NCBI GenBank assembly: GCA_035472475.1 | Contig: DATIPA010000007.1 | Coordinates: 1-23,893 of the forward strand | Source: JAFAXD01 sp035472475 | GTDB taxonomy: Bacteria; Pseudomonadota; Alphaproteobacteria; Rhizobiales; Xanthobacteraceae | Direction of reading: 5' to 3' | Length of the DNA stretch: 23,893 nucleotides | In this document: positions 1 through 7,156 of the stretch, in pieces | Layout of the letters: each line of letters starts with the position of its first letter | Numbering within the stretch: the stretch's first letter is position 1 | Translations under genes and position numbers: made by a program | The notes under the pieces: generated by a model | What the model saw: only the letters and a program-made list of their open reading frames with translations | What the model was told of the DNA's origin: nothing | Databases searched by the model: none

Positions 1-115
1 CGTTCGCCCGAACGAACGGAATGACGTTGCCGAGATCCAGTAAAATCGCAGGGGCGCGATCCGCCGCCGGCTCGTCGAGATCGGCGCGGCGCAGCTCAAC
101 CAGCGGTGCCTGCAT
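1..115 (-). CDS. Unidentified gene, N-terminal part only (runs off left edge)
   Basis: I do not recognise this gene. A minus-strand frame opens at ATG 115 and is still open at base 1, giving 38 visible residues. Third codon positions are strongly G/C-rich, as in the neighbouring genes, which favours coding. A hydrophobic stretch followed by Asp (ILLDLGNVI, about residues 24-32) resembles the first motif of YihX-like HAD hydrolases, but too little is visible to assign a family. The same frame stays open upstream with further ATGs at 190 and 214. No convincing ribosome site separates these starts. The gene lies downstream of the response regulator on the same strand and may belong to that transcript. 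Bases 116-264 otherwise hold nothing I can name. Confidence 0.4.
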   Translation of the reverse strand, partial: MQAPLVELRRADLDEPAADRAPAILLDLGNVIPFVRAN

Positions 116-264
116 CGCAACACCCGGTAACCGCAAGCCCCACGCCCGATGTAATGATCGCGCACGGAGCCGCCCGCTGTCCCGGTACATTGTTCCAGAT
201 CTGTCCGGGAACATTTGGCAACGGCGGCGCGCGGCTCGCCGGTCGGTGTTTAGCGGGAGGCTCT

Positions 265-900
265 TTAAGTCGCGTTCGGGACGAGCTGCACCGAGAGCCG
301 GATCAGCTCCGGGAGCGTGCGCACGTCGAGCTTCTGGCGCAGCTGATAGCAGACGTTGACGACGGTCTTGTAGCTGACGTTGAGCTCGGTAGCGATGCGC
401 CCATAGGATTTGCCCTGGGCCAGCAATCCGAGCGTCTGCAGCTCGCGCGGGGTCAGGTCGGCGAGCGGATTGCGCGCCGCTCCGGCTCCCGCCAAGGCGA
501 CGCGCACCGCAAGATCGGAGCCGAGATAAGGTCGGCCCGCGGCGACGCTCTCGACCGCCCGCACCAGTTCCTGCGACGACGTATCCTTGAGCAGATAGCC
601 GGTCGCACCGGTCTGCAGGGCACGGTTCACGATGATCGGGTCGCTATGCATGCTGAACACGAGGATCCGCGCACGCGAATCGTGCGCGCGGATTGATTGG
701 ATCAGCGACAGTCCGCTGAGGCCGCTGCCCTGCATCGCGAGATCGACAATGATCACGTCGGGACGATGTCGGCGCGCGAGCTGGTAGCCGGTCTCGACGT
801 CGCGCGCCTCATGAATCGGGGCTATCCCGTTGTCCTCGAGCACGCGACGGCATCCTTGCAGGACGATCGGATGATCGTCGATGATCAGGACCGACGTCAT
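265..900 (-). CDS. NarL/LuxR-family two-component response regulator
   Basis: This 211-residue protein has the full NarL-type layout. The receiver domain (about 1-120) carries the acidic pair D8/D9, phosphoacceptor D53, S83 and K105. The C-terminal LuxR-type helix-turn-helix (about 145-205) has the typical LTPRELQTLGLLAQGKSYGRIATELNVS pattern at its core. It should be phosphorylated by the kinase encoded just upstream and then bind DNA as a dimer. The original kinase frame, read past its internal TAG, would end at 897-899 and overlap this ATG by an ATGA junction, so the pair was built to be translationally coupled. FlhSR/MoxXY-like pairs of this class regulate methanol and formaldehyde genes in methylotrophs, and the position next to fae suggests a similar role. 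The targets are inferred. Confidence 0.9.
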   Translation of the reverse strand: MTSVLIIDDHPIVLQGCRRVLEDNGIAPIHEARDVETGYQLARRHRPDVIIVDLAMQGSGLSGLSLIQSIRAHDSRARILVFSMHSDPIIVNRALQTGATGYLLKDTSSQELVRAVESVAAGRPYLGSDLAVRVALAGAGAARNPLADLTPRELQTLGLLAQGKSYGRIATELNVSYKTVVNVCYQLRQKLDVRTLPELIRLSVQLVPNAT

Positions 901-1028
901 GTCGGGCCGCCGGCGTCGCGCTGTTCACGCTGACGATCTTCGATCGCAATGGCGACGTGGACGCGCGTGCCGCCGCTTTCAAGTGATCCGACCGCGAAAT
1001 CGCCGCCCAGCACTTCCACACGCTCCTA
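897..1028 (-). pseudogene. 3-prime remainder of the histidine kinase beyond the amber codon
   Basis: Downstream of the TAG at 1026-1028 the kinase frame stays open for 42 codons. It encodes ERVEVLGGDFAVGS and ESGGTRVHVAIAI, which are the expected last helix and strands of a HATPase_c domain. It ends in a TGA that overlaps the response-regulator ATG by an ATGA junction. One C-to-T change (CAG to TAG) would explain the break. The fragment is seen directly. Whether it is a real mutation, a sequencing error or a read-through codon cannot be settled here. Confidence 0.75.
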
Positions 1029-2531
1029 GATGCCGGTGAGACCGAACCCGCGCGGGGCATCGGCGGCGATCCCGCAGCCGTCGTCGTCGATAGTCAATTC
1101 GACGCGCCGCTCGTCGCCAGGGCCGGGTTCTTCGGCGAGCCTGACGGCGATGTGTTTTGCCTGGGCGTGACGGATCGCGTTGGTGAGGCTTTCCTGGACA
1201 CAACGGTAGAGCGTTAGATCGATGGTGTCGCCGTAACTCCTGGGCAGTGCCGCGGCAGTGAGGGAAAATCCGATTTGCGGATGCTCGCGCACCCGATCGC
1301 GGATGATCTGCGAGACGAGTTCGCCGAGCGGAACGTGACCCAGCGCCATCGGACGGAGGCGATTGAGCAAAGTGCGATTGATCGCCTGGAGATGTTCGAT
1401 GATGGCCAGGATGTCACGTACCCGCTCAGCCAACGCGTCGTGCAACTCGCCGGCAGCTTTGTCGCCGACGCCCTTGATGGACGTTGCGATCGCCTTGAGC
1501 CCGAACAAGCTCGGACCGACTTCATCGTGAAGTTCGATTGCAGTGTGTCTGCGCTCGTCATCCTGAGCTGTGATAAGCCGACGCCCGAGTCGAACATTCT
1601 CGGCGCGCGCCGCCTCCAGGGCGTGTGCAAGCGCGTTGAAACGCGTGGTCAGCGCGACGAACTCGCGCGTTTTGGGCGCCGGCAACCGTACTGTGTAGTT
1701 CCGATGCTCGAGATCGGTCAGCCCGCGGGCCAATCCGCGGAGCGGCGCGAGCGCGCGTCCAAACAGGAAATAGAGCGCGCCGATGACTGCCGCATTGACC
1801 GCAAGTGCGACCCACGCGAGTGCAATGGTGTTTTCCCAAACCTCCGCAATCTCGTCGTTCGGCTCACTCGCGATGACAACAGATCCGATTTGCCGTCCGT
1901 GTGCCGTCACTGCAACGACATGCCGCTCGATCGCCGGCGCGATGAGTGCTTGGAACCATGCCGGCGCGGGCGCGCGCTCGCCCTTTGCGGGCGCGTCAGA
2001 TCCTGCTGCGGATGAAGCCTGGGCGACAGGGATTCCGGCCGCATCCAGCACCGAAATCCGAACGTGCCGCAGGAAGCGCAGCTGCGGCAAGCTCGTGAGC
2101 ATCTGCTGGGGCGGCGTGTCCGCGGGAACGAGCTGCAGCGCTTCAGTGACGAAAAGCTGAGCCAGCCGGGTCGATGCCTCGATCTCAACCCGGGTCGAGG
2201 TGCGGGCCTTGAGAATCGTGATCGCGCCGGCGACCAGCACCGCGGCGACCTCGATCGCCAGCACGATAATCAGCAGCTGCGTACGTACCGAGTTGCGATG
2301 CCAGAGCGAGGTCAGCCAAGCGCAGGAGGCGAGGGCGCGTGACCGCAACCGAGAGCTTGCAGTTTCAACGCGCGGGCGGTCGGTTTCGGTCGGCCGCGCC
2401 TGCGCGGAGCCGATCTCCACCCGGCCGCCATCCGCAGCTCCCGCAACTCCTGCTGGCACGAACGCACTCACGACGTTTCGAAGTCTTCGCAGCAATGCGC
2501 GAGCTCGAGACCTGGAACGAGCGATCCCCAT
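1026..2531 (-). CDS. Membrane sensor histidine kinase, HisKA_3 type, cut short by an in-frame TAG
   Basis: A 501-residue kinase of the NarX/LytS-like class. A basic, low-complexity N-terminus of about 80 residues precedes TM1 (about 83-106). A periplasmic sensor region (about 107-235), TM2 (about 237-257) and a HAMP-like linker follow. The dimerisation/phosphoacceptor helix has ELHDEVG with H335. The ATPase part has the N box (QESLTNAIRHA, around N451) and the G1 box (DDDGCGI, 483-489). It stops right after GFGLTGI, where homologues continue with RERVE- or QERVE-like sequence. The same frame past the TAG (1026-1028) does continue that way for 42 codons and ends at 897-899. Substrate sensed is unknown. 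The ATG at 2531 has no good ribosome site, and the long N-terminal extension may be mis-started (a TTG near residue 62 is possible). Confidence 0.85.
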   Translation of the reverse strand: MGIARSRSRARALLRRLRNVVSAFVPAGVAGAADGGRVEIGSAQARPTETDRPRVETASSRLRSRALASCAWLTSLWHRNSVRTQLLIIVLAIEVAAVLVAGAITILKARTSTRVEIEASTRLAQLFVTEALQLVPADTPPQQMLTSLPQLRFLRHVRISVLDAAGIPVAQASSAAGSDAPAKGERAPAPAWFQALIAPAIERHVVAVTAHGRQIGSVVIASEPNDEIAEVWENTIALAWVALAVNAAVIGALYFLFGRALAPLRGLARGLTDLEHRNYTVRLPAPKTREFVALTTRFNALAHALEAARAENVRLGRRLITAQDDERRHTAIELHDEVGPSLFGLKAIATSIKGVGDKAAGELHDALAERVRDILAIIEHLQAINRTLLNRLRPMALGHVPLGELVSQIIRDRVREHPQIGFSLTAAALPRSYGDTIDLTLYRCVQESLTNAIRHAQAKHIAVRLAEEPGPGDERRVELTIDDDGCGIAADAPRGFGLTGI

Positions 2532-2545
2532 CTCACCGATGTGAG

Positions 2546-2560
2546 CGCCGGCAGCCGGCG
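2546..2560. other. GC-rich perfect hairpin between fae and the kinase gene
   Basis: CGCCGG and CCGGCG form a perfect 6-bp stem around a 3-base loop, 44 bases after the fae stop on the minus strand. There is no T tract on either side, so this is not a standard Rho-independent terminator. It could damp read-through from a strongly expressed fae into the regulator genes, but it could also be chance in GC-rich DNA. Confidence 0.25.
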
Positions 2561-2603
2561 GCGATCCCGGCGCTCCGGCTCGCGAACTGCCGCGAAGTCC
2601 GCG

Positions 2604-3110
2604 CTACGCGGCGAACGGATGTTTGACCTGATCGCGCTTGGCGACAACCTCGCTGGCGCGGGGCTCACCCTTGACGGCGCGCGTGATCGATTCCTTCACG
2701 GCCTGGTAGTTGTATTGCTGAATCTTCTTATCGTCTGCAGCGTCCCAATGGATGAAGACGCCCACGCAGACGAAGAGGTTGTCCGCTTCGTCGGCCGGAA
2801 TGGTTCCGTCGGCAACGCTGTCGGCGACCGCCTTCGCCACCGCATGCTGCGCCGGACCGAACATCTGCACGGCCTGCTTGGCGCCCTTGATGGTCACCTT
2901 GTTGAACATGACGGTCGCCGGCTTCGTCATCAGGTTCGGCGCCACGACCGCGAGCAACGAGGTGAAACCGTCTTTGTTGTTGGTCAGGGCGTGAGCGAAC
3001 GCCGACTCGGCGGCGCTGCCGCGCGGTCCCATGATGAGATCGATGTGAGCAACTTCGTTGCCCTCGCCAACGAGAGATTCCCCAACGCACAGTCCATTGA
3101 TTTTCGCCAT
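2604..3110 (-). CDS. fae: Formaldehyde-activating enzyme
   Basis: Fae catalyses condensation of formaldehyde with (dephospho)tetrahydromethanopterin to methylene-H4MPT in the cytoplasm, the entry to the H4MPT oxidation route. The 168-residue product matches the usual length of about 170. It has the family signatures NEVAHIDLIMGPRG (about 18-31, including the conserved His), FTSLLAVVAPN, FNKVTI, QMFGPAQHAV, IPADEADNLFVCVGVFIHW and a C-terminal HPFAA. I chose the ATG at 3110 (MAKING...) because a strong GGGAGG lies about 8 bases upstream. The ATG at 3116 is almost on top of that site, and the open frame further upstream has no family similarity. It follows the CitG-like gene on the same strand after a 153-bp gap, so it probably also has its own promoter. 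The two-component genes follow 72 bp later. Confidence 0.97.
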   Translation of the reverse strand: MAKINGLCVGESLVGEGNEVAHIDLIMGPRGSAAESAFAHALTNNKDGFTSLLAVVAPNLMTKPATVMFNKVTIKGAKQAVQMFGPAQHAVAKAVADSVADGTIPADEADNLFVCVGVFIHWDAADDKKIQQYNYQAVKESITRAVKGEPRASEVVAKRDQVKHPFAA

Positions 3111-3263
3111 CGCCATCTCCTCCCAAGAAAAACAACTACCTCTTGGTATCCGAACACCGAGGTTTCGATGCCGGGCAGATCGGCTATCCTTGTTGTCAGC
3201 GTCCAGCCCCAACGGCTCGACCGGTTAGCCAGATAGCGGCGGATTCAAGTCCGCACCAGCAAG
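3111..3263 (-). promoter_or_regulatory. Leader/promoter region of fae
   Basis: The only sizeable gap inside this minus-strand cluster lies directly before fae, a gene usually expressed at very high level. The last part carries the GGGAGG ribosome site. A TTGACT hexamer read on the minus strand lies near 3262-3267 at the upstream end, but no clear -10 follows at 16-18 bases, so I do not assign promoter elements. A small inverted repeat (3239-3254) sits inside. Confidence 0.4.
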
Positions 3264-4127
3264 TCAATCACTATTGGATGACGGCGGCAAGATGCTCCGC
3301 ACACGACGCGCGAACAGCGTTGCAACTGTGAGGTCAGCGCTGGTCCCAGGATTTATTGCTTGGCGCTTGAGTTCGGCATCCCAAGCGAGCAGCTCAGGGA
3401 GTAAATCATCGAACGGCTCCTGCAACTGCACGCGTTGGTGAAATCGCAAGGCGGCGCGGCGCGTTGCCTCCGCCACGTCGATACCGTGCTTGCGCACGAT
3501 GTGGCTGTCCGGAAACGCGGACAGGAAGCCTAGATAAACCGCGAGCGTTGCCCAGCGTGGGTGCGGTGCCCACGCCAAAGTTGTTGTGAGCAGCGGTTCA
3601 CCCAGTTCGAAGACATCTTCAAAATCGCAGGCAAATTGCCGGGCGATCCGATCCCGATCCGCGGCGGCTGCCATCGCGTGCCTCAGCGAGACGGTCGCCG
3701 GTTGAAAGACGTCGTACTGCGCGACGCGGCCGAGACCAGCCGGCGCGGCCTGCCCAATTGCGCGGAATGCAAGCCGCGCGTCCTCGATGTCGAGCGTCTC
3801 GAGCACCCGCGCCAGCGCCGTGCGCAGGCCTGGCGACACACTATCGACGGCTGCGGCCAGCGGTGCGCAGAGCAGGATAATGCCGAGATTGGTATTAGTG
3901 CCAACCGCCGCGAACGTCGCCTCGACGGCGGCGAGAATCCGGGCACCGACGCGGGCACCAGGTTGCGCGATCGAAGCCGCGGCCGCGCTCGCGCTGCGCT
4001 CAAATTCGGACGTGCTCATGCGATGGCCGGCGGCGTATACGTGCACGTTGCCTGGCTTGGGAGCGTCGAGTTCGTCGCGACAAGCGGCCTTGAACGCGCG
4101 GGCGACTTGCTCGGCTCGCAGCGTCAC
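3264..4127 (-). CDS. CitG-like (triphosphoribosyl-dephospho-CoA synthase family) protein of the H4MPT cluster
   Basis: The 287-residue product belongs to the CitG/MdcB family, whose studied members transfer a triphosphoribosyl group from ATP to dephospho-CoA. Visible family motifs are DAPKPGNVH (about 21-29) and GTNTNLGIILLCAPL (about 76-90). No citrate lyase or malonate decarboxylase genes are nearby. Homologues occur as conserved unassigned genes in bacterial H4MPT clusters, so a cofactor-biosynthesis role is more likely than CoA modification. I chose GTG 4127 because it overlaps the stop of the RimK-like gene as GTGA. The open frame upstream of it is antisense-like filler overlapping that gene. 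Reaction and substrate are inferred and not shown. Confidence 0.85.
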   Translation of the reverse strand: MTLRAEQVARAFKAACRDELDAPKPGNVHVYAAGHRMSTSEFERSASAAAASIAQPGARVGARILAAVEATFAAVGTNTNLGIILLCAPLAAAVDSVSPGLRTALARVLETLDIEDARLAFRAIGQAAPAGLGRVAQYDVFQPATVSLRHAMAAAADRDRIARQFACDFEDVFELGEPLLTTTLAWAPHPRWATLAVYLGFLSAFPDSHIVRKHGIDVAEATRRAALRFHQRVQLQEPFDDLLPELLAWDAELKRQAINPGTSADLTVATLFARRVRSILPPSSNSD

Positions 4128-5077
4128 CCCGTTGCTCCGCGCCTCGTCCGCTGACCGAGCGTCGCAACCAGCCCGGCCGCAACAACCGATGCAATGTTGA
4201 CGATTGTGACTTTCTGCAACCCGGACCAAGCCGGCATGCTGTTAACCTCGAGTACCGTCGGTCGGCCGTCAGCATCGTGCAGGATATCGACGCCGGCAAA
4301 ATCCGCGCCAACCGCCGCTGCGGCGCGCAGTGCGATATCATTCATGGCCCGGTCCGGCACGACCGCAACGGGCCGGCCGCCACGCTTCACGTTCGTGATC
4401 CAATGCGGCGCGTGACGCATCATCGCGGCGATCACACGTCCCTGCCAGACCAGCAGCCGAAAGTCCCGAAATCCGCCGTCGCGTTCGATCCCGAGAAAGC
4501 GTTGCAGATAGTAGACGCCCGACACGGCACTGGGATCCGGAAGGTCGTCGGCGGTGCGGATCAAACGCAGGTTGCGCCCCTGCGAGCCAAATAGCGGTTT
4601 GAGGACAAGCGGGCCGGCTAAAACCTCGCGCCGCGCGATCTCTTGCGCCGCGAGGATCGACTCCGTGACCCAGGTCGGGGGCGTGGGAATGCCGGCTTGC
4701 GCCAGAACGAAGCTTGTCATCGACTTGTCGACGCAGCGCTCGATGGCGCGCGCGTCGTTGCAGACCGGAACATCAATTGCGCGCAGGGCGTGTAGAAACC
4801 CCAGCCGAAGCGTGACGGCTTCGAAGCTGCCTCCCGACATCGAACGCACGAACACTGCATCGGGCAGTGCGCCACTAAACCCAGGGACACTCAGACCGCG
4901 GCGAGCGTCGGGCGCGAACCGGAAATCTTCCAAGCGAACCGGCGTCGCGCCGACCCCCAGCTCGGCAAAAGCTTTACTGAGTTCGCGCGCGTGCCAGTCG
5001 ACGCGATCGCCGACAAGTGCGACGCGCAGTTTGGGCACTGTCCGTTTGCGCCCGAATCCTTCAGGCGAATGAGGCAT
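4124..5077 (-). CDS. RimK-like ATP-grasp ligase (MptN-like) of the H4MPT cluster
   Basis: This 317-residue ATP-grasp protein resembles RimK/MptN alpha-L-glutamate ligases. It has a substrate-entry region (about 70-115), K118, the ATP-binding K160 with the glycine-rich loop LFGSQGRN (162-169), RDFR (204-207), the Mg-binding AGVDIL with D264, and LEVNSMPAW (276-284) with E277/N279. It would add glutamate or a similar acid to a cofactor using ATP. In archaea, MptN adds glutamate to H4MPT, and bacterial methylofuran is known to carry a polyglutamate tail, so either cofactor is a candidate. The ATG at 5077 overlaps the end of mch by 17 bases. A GTG at 5038 is an alternative start just before the conserved LRVALVGD strand. 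From memory it corresponds to orf7-type genes of Methylobacterium. Confidence 0.85.
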   Translation of the reverse strand: MPHSPEGFGRKRTVPKLRVALVGDRVDWHARELSKAFAELGVGATPVRLEDFRFAPDARRGLSVPGFSGALPDAVFVRSMSGGSFEAVTLRLGFLHALRAIDVPVCNDARAIERCVDKSMTSFVLAQAGIPTPPTWVTESILAAQEIARREVLAGPLVLKPLFGSQGRNLRLIRTADDLPDPSAVSGVYYLQRFLGIERDGGFRDFRLLVWQGRVIAAMMRHAPHWITNVKRGGRPVAVVPDRAMNDIALRAAAAVGADFAGVDILHDADGRPTVLEVNSMPAWSGLQKVTIVNIASVVAAGLVATLGQRTRRGATG

Positions 5078-6035
5078 CGAGCAACTTCAAATCGATGCGA
5101 CCGTTGTGGAAACTTTCGCCGCTTTCGATTGCGGTCACGGTCACCTCAGCGGGGCTGAATAGCATGGGGTCAACCGCATAGAAATCGCCCTTAAAGCGCT
5201 TGAAGATTTGCGCAAACGGTTCACCGTAATCGCGCGATGTCGTACTTGGCAAATCATTGGCCAGCGCGCGCGCGTCGTCCGCGGCGCCGGTGACAAACAG
5301 GTGCGCACGCCCGGCGTAGATAATGGCATCGTTGGTGCGTCCCATTGCGGCGATCAGATCGGGATGTGGGGGGGACAAAGGGGCGGCGCCTATGCCTTCG
5401 ACGATGCGGTCGATCGGAAATTTGAGCTCGTGGGCCTTGTGGAGGGCTACTTCCAGCACGCGCGCAACGATCTGAACGGTGCCGGCGAAGCTCTGTGTCG
5501 GCGTGTAGATGAAGGATAGCCGATCAGGCGACAGCCGGCAGTCCCGCGCAACGCGTTCCACCAGAATGGGCGGCGGCGGTCCGCCGCTCTCCAGAACGAG
5601 CGTTGCGGAATCCGCATGATCCTTGTAGGCGAGCTCTTCAAACAGTTTTTCCTTGCGGGCCAGCGCGCGCGCCGGCCCTGAAGCGAGCGCGAAAAACGCA
5701 TCCTTGCCTTCACCGCTGGCGAGGCGCCAGCCGGCGTATTGGCTGGCGAGGCAAGCAATAATCGGATTTGATGAATGCACGACGAGCGTCCAGGGCCAAC
5801 GGGGAGTCGCGCTGCTGGCGGTGAGCTCGACAGCTCCCAGGCCACCCATGCAGATTTCCGCGATCAGCAACCCGGCTGCAATGCTGCCGGGCTGGCGAGC
5901 GCCGGCGTCAATGAGCGTTTCGCCGAGTTCGCCGCGCGTGACCGCAATTTTGAGTTCAGCGCAAGTCGACCTGAGCTTTTCAACGAGCACCGCTGCGCGC
6001 GCGTTTACGCTCACTGGCTGCAAGTTGATGTTCAT
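5061..6035 (-). CDS. mch: Methenyl-tetrahydromethanopterin cyclohydrolase
   Basis: Mch converts methenyl-H4MPT to formyl-H4MPT, the third step of the cytoplasmic formaldehyde oxidation pathway. The 324-residue product has the usual length and conserved stretches: GETLIDAG near residue 40, ICMGGLG, the VVHSSNPIIACLASQYAGW block, FFALASGPARAL, GGPPP, TPTQSFAGTVQIVARVLEVALHK and APLSPPHPDLIAAMGRTNDAIIY. Start ATG 6035 (MNINLQPVSVN) overlaps the stop of the upstream ATP-grasp gene as ATGA, which indicates translational coupling. The longer open frame upstream runs through that neighbour and is not real. The 3-prime end overlaps the RimK-like gene. Confidence 0.97.
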   Translation of the reverse strand: MNINLQPVSVNARAAVLVEKLRSTCAELKIAVTRGELGETLIDAGARQPGSIAAGLLIAEICMGGLGAVELTASSATPRWPWTLVVHSSNPIIACLASQYAGWRLASGEGKDAFFALASGPARALARKEKLFEELAYKDHADSATLVLESGGPPPPILVERVARDCRLSPDRLSFIYTPTQSFAGTVQIVARVLEVALHKAHELKFPIDRIVEGIGAAPLSPPHPDLIAAMGRTNDAIIYAGRAHLFVTGAADDARALANDLPSTTSRDYGEPFAQIFKRFKGDFYAVDPMLFSPAEVTVTAIESGESFHNGRIDLKLLDASFA

Positions 6036-7156
6036 AACAATCTCGCGCGCAGTCGTGCGAGTATTACTCGGGCTCGTCGGTCCACAAGCTTTCTCGCCAG
6101 CGCGGCGGTTGCCGCGGAGGCGAGCACGGTGCAGATCGGACTTTGCGCCGAAATGGAGCTTCCTGCAATCGGTCGGTCGCCAGTCCATCTCGGCCAATTC
6201 AAAAATGGTATTTGCGGAATGTCGTTGTCTGCGTAGACGATCGCGCTCGCCGCTGCTCGGCCAAAGGTTGGCGGTGCGTTCGGCAGAACACCCTGGCAGG
6301 CCTCGACATGCATTGCGAACATCGATTTGCTGCACTGCGACTCGAAGATGTCGAGCGTAGCGCCTGGGCGCGGGTTGATTTCCAGCAAGTGAAACGCGCG
6401 CCCGTCGACCAGAAAATCAAAGCTGTTCAGCCCGACCAGAGAAATCAGCGACGTGACTTGCTGCACCGCGTCGGTCAAAGCGTCGGCGGTCTCGCGCGCG
6501 AGCGGCGTCGGCTGCGCCGCACCGCCGTAGCGAAACGGCTGGTCAGGAGCAGGTGACGACCATTGCGCGCTGAAGCCGAGGACGATAGCTGCGTGACCGT
6601 CCGCGAGCGCCAGTGCGGATACTGGATCACCGCGAACTTGACGTTGATAGTAGTCCGCCTTTGAAGCGCTTTGCACAGCGCCAGCGCTCCGGATATGCGC
6701 TCCACCGGCTCCGCCTCTTCGCTTTGCAAGCCAGCCGGCGCGATCGCTCGGAGCATCCAGCCTGGTATCGGGATGCGGAATACCGCAACGTCGACAAAGC
6801 CCGGCGAGGAAGATCGGATTTTTGATCTGCTCGACGGTCGTGGCGCTGTTACCGATCAGTGTCCAATGCTGTGCGATGCGTGCAAGGAGCTCGGGCCGAT
6901 CCTCAAAACCGGTGCCGCACACTGCGCCGCTCGGATCGCGGCTCGCTGCTAGCATGTGGAACGCAGCAATGAGCTCGTCGGGGTCTATGCCTCGCCCGTT
7001 GTGGGGTTTTATCCGCACGTGGGCTTGCGCGGTCGCAATGGTGTCCTGATCGCCGAAAAAATCCGTCACCAGCGGCGCATATCCAGCGCGCCGCGCCGAT
7101 CCCGCCAACGCGCGACCCGACGCGGCGGCGATCAGCACCGTCGGAGTGCTAGCCAT
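6032..7156 (-). CDS. COG2232-like ATP-grasp protein between mtdB and mch
   Basis: A 374-residue predicted ATP-grasp ligase. The N-terminal strand (TPTVLIAAASGRALAGSARRAGYAPLVTDFFGDQDT) is typical of the COG2232 group, and the C-terminal catalytic motif LEINPRPGATLDIFE is clear, with FDFLVDG just before it. A glycine-rich KRRGGAGGAHI segment probably forms the ATP loop. Family members sit between mtdB and mch in many methylotrophs (orf5 type, from memory) and are thought to act in H4MPT or methylofuran synthesis; the exact reaction is not known to me. ATG 7156 overlaps the mtdB stop by 8 bases, and its own stop overlaps mch by ATGA. The last about 50 residues are rich in Ala/Arg and probably variable. 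Confidence 0.85.
   Translation of the reverse strand: MASTPTVLIAAASGRALAGSARRAGYAPLVTDFFGDQDTIATAQAHVRIKPHNGRGIDPDELIAAFHMLAASRDPSGAVCGTGFEDRPELLARIAQHWTLIGNSATTVEQIKNPIFLAGLCRRCGIPHPDTRLDAPSDRAGWLAKRRGGAGGAHIRSAGAVQSASKADYYQRQVRGDPVSALALADGHAAIVLGFSAQWSSPAPDQPFRYGGAAQPTPLARETADALTDAVQQVTSLISLVGLNSFDFLVDGRAFHLLEINPRPGATLDIFESQCSKSMFAMHVEACQGVLPNAPPTFGRAAASAIVYADNDIPQIPFLNWPRWTGDRPIAGSSISAQSPICTVLASAATAALARKLVDRRARVILARLRARLL

Noticed and set aside
1026..1028. Programmed read-through or pyrrolysine at the kinase TAG
   Set aside because: No pyl genes or read-through context are visible, and a plain nonsense mutation or sequencing error is simpler.
1275..2015. Plus-strand open frame of 246 codons opposite the kinase
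   Set aside because: Antisense to a clear histidine kinase, with no family features.
3239..3254. GCGGA-TTCAAG-TCCGC looks like a tRNA T-arm and is followed by ACCA
   Set aside because: The loop is one base off a true T-loop when the stem is paired, there is no acceptor stem between it and ACCA, and no D or anticodon arm lies upstream.
3264..4127. Citrate lyase or malonate decarboxylase accessory protein
   Set aside because: No citC/D/E/F/X or mdc genes are near; the surrounding genes are all H4MPT-linked.
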